A DNA stretch of 5,946 nucleotides from Aquabacterium sp. (GTDB lineage: Bacteria > Pseudomonadota > Gammaproteobacteria > Burkholderiales > Burkholderiaceae_C), in NCBI GenBank assembly GCA_017989885.1, contig JAGNPA010000129.1:1-5946 (forward strand), in the 5' to 3' direction. This document shows positions 1-2,951 of this stretch, in pieces; position 1 is the stretch's first letter; each line of letters opens with the position of its first letter. The position numbers were made by a program, and so were the translations under genes. Below the pieces are notes generated by a model. It saw only the letters and a list, made by a program, of their open reading frames with translations. It was not told the DNA's origin and did no database searches.

Positions 1-86
1 TGCGGTGCAGAGGTTTCAAAATGCGATATTCGAGTGAAGGCACAATGAATTCATATAGGAAAACCTAATTTGAGGGATCGACCCAC
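1..86 (+). promoter_or_regulatory. Leader of the ATPase remnant, with ribosome binding site
   Basis: This is short sequence ahead of the first gene. A purine-rich Shine-Dalgarno element, GAGGGA at 72-77, lies nine bases before the ATG at 87 and decides that start. All three forward frames close before the ATG (stops at 35-37, 46-48 and 67-69), so the tail of an upstream gene may occupy the first bases. The stretch is too short to choose between frames. I see no convincing promoter boxes, so the ATPase gene could have been a downstream member of an operon entering from the left. Confidence 0.4.
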
Positions 87-1063
87 ATGCCCCATCAGCT
101 TCGCCGCATCATCGCCATCAACATTAGGAACCCCGGCGACGGCAACCCTTCAGGCCGGATCTCAGAGCTGGACCCACGCGGCGGTGTTCTTGCGGTTGGC
201 GACAACGGGGTGGGCAAGACGACCTTTCTGCGTTTGATCCCACTCTTCTACGGCGCCACCCACTCCCAGGTCCTCAAGGGCTCCGGGAAGGCGTCCATGA
301 TCCGGCACACACTGCCCGACCCCAGCAGCGCTGTTGCCTACGAGTACGAGCGCGAGAGTGACGCCAACCTGCGCACTGTAGTGATGTACTCGCGGGAAGG
401 TGAGGATACCCAGACTTTCGGATCGTCTCAGCCGGGTTTGATGAAACCTTCTTCTACGACGAGAAAAACCTGTTCGTGGCGCGCACGGAGTTCGCCGACC
501 GGCTCCGGTTGCGCAACATCAATGTCTCGCCCGTCTTGCAACTCAACGATTACCGCAGCGTCATCCTGAACGAGCGCATGAGCAGCAAGAACGCCAAGCA
601 GATGACATTGCTGGCACGTGATCATTCTTTGGGACCCCGCCCATTGCGCAACCTCAACCAGATCGCAGCGGCCATGGCCAACGAGAAGATCAGCTTTCGT
701 GACCTGCAGAACATCGTCCTGGAGCGCGTGGCCGAGGACCAAGCGACCGAAACAAAGCGCCAGAACGTGCGCGAACTCAAGCAGTGCAGGGAGGATGTGA
801 CCACCTGGCTGGAGAGTCGCAGCCACATGGCCGAGATGTTGAAGCGCAAACCTGACGCCGACCGGATGAAGGAACGCATCGGACGCATCAAAGGGGACCA
901 CCTGGCGTTGTGCTCGCTACATGTGGCTGTAAAGGCAGCACTCGCGCAGGCGGCGGCAAACCGCACCCGGTTGACCAGCGAGCTGCAGATCCAGGCAGAG
1001 GACTTCGATCAGAAGCTGTGCCGATCCCTTCAGAGACAGACTTTCATTGATCTGATAGTTTAA
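87..1063 (+). pseudogene. Frameshifted and truncated SMC/Rad50-like ATPase (N-terminal remnant)
   Basis: This is the N-terminal part of a large P-loop ATPase. The first frame (87 to about 418) has the Walker A motif GDNGVGKTT at residues 38-46, right after a short beta-rich start. That arrangement is typical of SMC/RecN/Rad50-like proteins, including the DUF3584-type ATPases of about 1,000-1,200 aa. Homologous-looking sequence continues in another frame from 419 (RIVSAGFDETFFYDEKNLF, then a Lys/Arg/Glu-rich helical stretch that could start a coiled coil). The switch lies at the TTT run 416-418: adding one T there restores a single frame of about 325 codons to the TAA at 1061-1063. The last dozen residues look unrelated, and no Walker B or signature motif follows, so most of the protein is missing. 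The start is the ATG at 87 behind GAGGGA. The family name is an inference from the motif and style. A Wadjet JetC-like or other defence ATPase is possible, and a working protein is unlikely. Confidence 0.75.
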
Positions 1064-1098
1064 TGAGACTATTTGGTCGTGGTCTTCTTGGTCTCATT
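1062..1098 (+). promoter_or_regulatory. Operator-like region upstream of the XRE regulator (repeat copy 1)
   Basis: The 16-mer ATGAGACTATTTGGTC at 1063-1078 is repeated exactly at 1873-1888. An 8-bp perfect inverted repeat, AATGAGAC (1062-1069) and GTCTCATT (1091-1098), encloses it. Inside, GACTATTTGGTC (1067-1078) recurs as GTCTTCTTGGTC (1082-1093), 9 of 12 matching and 15 bp apart, like tandem half-sites. A -10-like TTTAAT (1059-1064) overlaps the left edge. A weaker alternative is TTGATC (1047-1052), 17 bp, TATTTG (1070-1075). This looks like a regulator binding site at the transcription start of the gene at 1116. Confidence 0.5.
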
Positions 1099-1107
1099 GG
1101 GCGGAAA

Positions 1108-1124
1108 TCGAGGCAATGCCTCGA
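1108..1124 (+). repeat. 17-bp palindrome covering the start codon of the XRE regulator
   Basis: TCGAGGCA and TGCCTCGA are perfect 8-bp arms around a single central A, and that A is the first base of the ATG at 1116. In DNA this could be a binding site for a dimeric regulator. In RNA it would pull the start codon and the adjacent GAGG (1110-1113) into a stem. Either would suit autoregulation, but chance palindromy in GC-rich DNA cannot be excluded. Confidence 0.45.
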
Positions 1125-1415
1125 AAGAATACCTCTCCCCAAGCCGACTTTGGTCGCGCGCTGCAGCAGTTGCGCGCGGCCCGAAGCCTGACCCAGGAGG
1201 ACATGCTCCTGGCGACAAGCCGGCGGCACATGAGCCGCATTGAGCAGGGCCATCAGATGCCAAGCATCCACATAATCGAGAATCTAGCGGCCGGCCTGCA
1301 GATCCATCCCCTCACACTCATTGTTGCGGCGTACTGCCCGGATGGGGATGCCGCATCGGTCCAGGATCTCCTCAACGCGGTGAAAGCCGACTTCGAGGAA
1401 CTGATTTCCGATTAA
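1116..1415 (+). CDS. XRE-family helix-turn-helix transcriptional regulator
   Basis: A 99-aa protein that is almost entirely one Cro/C1-type HTH domain. Residues 12-24 form helix 1 (FGRALQQLRAARS), TQEDMLLAT (26-34) is helix 2, and SRRHMSRIEQGHQMPS (35-50) holds the recognition helix and the IEQG turn typical of the family. Residues 51-72 complete the five-helix fold, and a short acidic tail follows. It should be a cytoplasmic DNA-binding repressor. The ATG at 1116 sits inside a 17-bp palindrome. The best spaced ribosome site is GGAAA (1103-1107), eight bases upstream, because GAGG at 1110-1113 is too close. Its stop overlaps the stop of the minus-strand gene at 1412-1852. Its target is unknown; the repeats at 1062-1098 and 1873-1900 are the obvious candidates. 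HTH proteins of this size often serve as antitoxin or control proteins, but no partner toxin is evident. Confidence 0.82.
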   Translation: MPRKNTSPQADFGRALQQLRAARSLTQEDMLLATSRRHMSRIEQGHQMPSIHIIENLAAGLQIHPLTLIVAAYCPDGDAASVQDLLNAVKADFEELISD

Positions 1416-1852
1416 GCCAGACAGGGCGCCTTGGAGGGCACTTTGACCTGGCTGTACCGAACGAGTTCTTCGATGCCTTGCATTAGGCCGGGGCCTGCGT
1501 CGTCATCCCGGCGCTCAAGCATCCGATTCACGATCTCGCGATCCACGGTGACGCTGAGCAAAGTCATAACCTCGTGCAAGGTGTCGACCTTCACATCCAA
1601 GCCTTTGCCCTGGCGTTTTCCCCCTGCCTTGGAAAGCAGCAGCAGTGTGATGGGCAGGGCGGCACTGCCCGGCCCTCGGGCCGCGTCCCAGTACTGCCCA
1701 GACAAAAGATCTCGAAGCTGATCGGCCACCAGCAGGAGCTGTTGATCCCCCATGGCATGGGGCAAGACCGATTGCCATCCCCGTGAATCGATCAAGGCTG
1801 CCAACTCGGGCTCACCAAAATGCCCAAGGCTCGTTTTCTCTACGCGTAGCAT
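1412..1852 (-). CDS. Hypothetical protein, 146 aa, unrecognised
   Basis: I do not recognise this protein. It looks genuine. Its codons have the GC-rich third positions of neighbouring genes, and the sequence is a balanced soluble alpha/beta type (for example VKVDTLHEVMTLLSVTVDRE around residues 88-107 and GLMQGIEELVRYSQVKV near the C-terminus). The ATG (1850-1852) is preceded on its own strand by GGATGGG, five bases away, a fair ribosome binding site. There is no signal peptide, membrane helix or catalytic motif I can name. It is convergent with the XRE regulator, with the two stop codons interleaved at 1412-1415, and divergent from the gene at 1930. It shares the short intergenic region holding repeat copy 2, so it may be controlled by the same regulator. 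A toxin, an immunity factor or a small cargo gene are all possible. Confidence 0.6.
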   Translation of the reverse strand: MLRVEKTSLGHFGEPELAALIDSRGWQSVLPHAMGDQQLLLVADQLRDLLSGQYWDAARGPGSAALPITLLLLSKAGGKRQGKGLDVKVDTLHEVMTLLSVTVDREIVNRMLERRDDDAGPGLMQGIEELVRYSQVKVPSKAPCLA

Positions 1853-1866
1853 GATTACCCATCCAA

Positions 1867-1900
1867 ATTAATATGAGACTATTTGGTCCTATTGGGGACC
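1867..1900 (+). promoter_or_regulatory. Operator-like region upstream of the mobile mystery A gene (repeat copy 2)
   Basis: The 16-mer ATGAGACTATTTGGTC recurs at 1873-1888, identical to 1063-1078. As in copy 1, it directly follows an AT-rich -10-like hexamer (TAATAT, 1869-1874). As in copy 1, ATTGGG lies downstream (1891-1896). GGTCC (1885-1889) and GGACC (1896-1900) form a second small inverted repeat. The site lies between two divergent genes, about 41 bp before the GTG at 1930 and about 20 bp from the minus-strand ATG at 1852, so a bound regulator could affect both. Confidence 0.5.
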
Positions 1901-1929
1901 GGGCGTGCGAAGATATCTGAACTTGCCAG

Positions 1930-2517
1930 GTGAATGCGTGCTTCCTATTAGCCCACCCGCAAATGGAAAGCTCCAGGTTGCCTGAGCCCGTGATCTGGGC
2001 AACCAAGCAGTTGCTCAACCCTGTCCAACCCAACGCTGCCTTGAAAAACCGCCTTAACCTCACCCGCTTGGCCGAGCTGGATCGCCAGTTCTGCGAGTTC
2101 GCCCAACTGCAGCGTCACAACATGCCCAGGTGCGGCTGGACGAAGACCGTCCGTTTGGCGATGGGTATGAGTTCCACGGCCCTGGGCGGCCGCCTGGGCA
2201 TGACGGGTCAGGGCGTGCGCAAGCTGGAGCAGGCCGAGGCCGATGGCACCATCACGCTGAAAACCCTGGCTCGGTTGGTCCAGGGGCTGAACTGTGAAGT
2301 CTGCTATGTGCTGGTTCCCCGGACCAGCTTGGTGGAGCAGGTGCTCACGCGGGCACAGGAGGTGGCAGGCACACCGCTGTTGGTGACGCCGCATTCGGGG
2401 ACATTGCTTCGAGAGGCCGAGGCGCTGGAGGCGATTTCTAAGCTGATGAAACAGGTGAACCGGCGGGGGTTTTGGCAGGTGCGGCCACCGGGCGGGCCTG
2501 CATCTGGCCGGGAATGA
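1930..2517 (+). CDS. Mobile mystery protein A homologue (HTH protein normally paired with a Fic-family protein)
   Basis: Residues 38-146 fit the mobile mystery protein A family as I know it. There is an N-terminal LKNRLNLTRLAELDRQF stretch, then GWTKTVRLAMGMSSTALGGRLGMTGQGVRKLEQAEADGTITLKTL (69-113), an XRE-like helix-turn-helix, then LNCEVCYVLVPRTSLVEQVLTRAQEVA (120-146), including the typical 'ALVP' strand. Family members are about 150 aa, usually on mobile or plasmid DNA, and normally immediately upstream of mobile mystery protein B, a Fic-domain protein. The pair therefore probably acts like an antitoxin/regulator and an AMP-transferase toxin. Here no Fic gene follows. The start is uncertain: GTG 1930 has no good ribosome site, and ATG 1963, TTG 1978 or TTG 2041 (closest to the conserved region) are alternatives. 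The last residues (after FWQ, 181-183) look unconserved. It is likely a DNA-binding autoregulator. Confidence 0.82.
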   Translation: MNACFLLAHPQMESSRLPEPVIWATKQLLNPVQPNAALKNRLNLTRLAELDRQFCEFAQLQRHNMPRCGWTKTVRLAMGMSSTALGGRLGMTGQGVRKLEQAEADGTITLKTLARLVQGLNCEVCYVLVPRTSLVEQVLTRAQEVAGTPLLVTPHSGTLLREAEALEAISKLMKQVNRRGFWQVRPPGGPASGRE

Positions 2518-2671
2518 CAGAGTTGGTTCTAACCCAGACCCGTCGGCTGAGTGGGTCCTTGGTGAGGCGCTGTCCGGCTTAACCCTTCAGATCGGCACCG
2601 TCTTTCGGTCAGCCCAACCCCGAACCATAAACACAAAAATGTGAGCTTAACCACGCGCCATAGTGTTGGGG
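2518..2671. other. Intergenic stretch, no gene seen
   Basis: I see no coding sequence and no trace of the expected Fic-family partner. GACCC (2537-2541) and GGGTC (2553-2557) can pair, extended by G-U pairs to a 7-bp stem, but no T-run follows, so a terminator is weak at best. CAACCCC (2615-2621) and GGGGTTG (2668-2674) are complementary over 46 bp, and GCTTAACC occurs twice (2577-2584 and 2645-2652). None is strong enough to name. Confidence 0.4.
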
Positions 2672-2705
2672 TTGTGCGCAGATAACAATTTTGCTATCCT
2701 GCGCA
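2672..2705 (+). promoter_or_regulatory. Sigma70-type promoter with overlapping inverted-repeat operator, upstream of the HTH-pglW operon
   Basis: TTGTGC (2672-2677) and TATCCT (2695-2700) are separated by exactly 17 bp, and the -10 box has a TG extension (2692-2694). Transcription would start near 2707, about 23 bases before the ATG at 2730. Over the promoter lies an imperfect dyad, TGCGCAGATA (2675-2684) and TATCCTGCGCA (2695-2705), where only one extra C breaks the symmetry. A dimer bound here would block RNA polymerase, as expected for autorepression by the HTH gene that follows. Confidence 0.6.
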
Positions 2706-2729
2706 TCACCCCGTTACTGTAGGTGCTCC

Positions 2730-2951
2730 ATGGTCCGCTGTCATCTGTCGACCCTCATGGGTCGCGACAAGCTTCGCATCTCCGACGTTTCGCGCCTCAC
2801 CGGCCTGAATCGAAGCACTGTCACGTCCCTTTATAAGGAGACGGTGACGCGATTGGATGTGGCTGCCATCGACGCTCTCTGCAATCTTTTCCGCTGCCCC
2901 GTCGGCGAACTGTTCGAGCATGTGCCCGACGCCGACAGGAGCCCTGCGTGA
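2730..2951 (+). CDS. Small XRE/HTH_26-type regulator at the head of the BREX operon
   Basis: A 73-aa protein made of one Cro/C1-like HTH. RISDVSRLTG (16-25) is the positioning helix, NRSTVTSLYKETVTRLD (27-43) holds the recognition helix, and VAAIDALCNLFRCPVGELFEHV (44-65) is the conserved C-terminal pair of helices ending in the 'xxLFxCxxGELFE' pattern of this class. It should bind DNA as a dimer in the cytoplasm. I chose the ATG at 2730 over upstream TTG starts because it follows AGGTG (2721-2725), matches the usual length of the family, and leaves the promoter at 2672-2700 untranslated. Its TGA (2949-2951) overlaps the GTG of the kinase gene, so the two are very likely co-transcribed and translationally coupled. 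The probable role is autorepressor of the defence operon through the inverted repeat at 2675-2705. This role is inferred from position. Confidence 0.83.
   Translation: MVRCHLSTLMGRDKLRISDVSRLTGLNRSTVTSLYKETVTRLDVAAIDALCNLFRCPVGELFEHVPDADRSPA

Noticed and set aside
1..69. Tail of an upstream gene in one of three frames
   Set aside because: All three frames close before 70, and none of the short peptides is recognisable, so no gene can be claimed.
413..422. Programmed -1 frameshift site
   Set aside because: There is no X XXY YYZ slippery heptamer or clear downstream structure, and the gene is truncated anyway.
428..901. 157-codon open frame on the minus strand
   Set aside because: It is opposite the ATPase remnant, whose forward frame reads as plausible protein. 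There is no ribosome site or motif.
1948..2394. 148-codon open frame on the minus strand
   Set aside because: It is fully antisense to the mobile mystery A gene, which has family-level similarity.
2537..2557. Possible rho-independent terminator after mobile mystery A
   Set aside because: The stem is short, needs G-U pairs, and is not followed by a T tract.
2632..2643. CACA-AAAA-TGTG mini-palindrome
   Set aside because: The four-base arms are expected by chance and do not line up with promoter elements.
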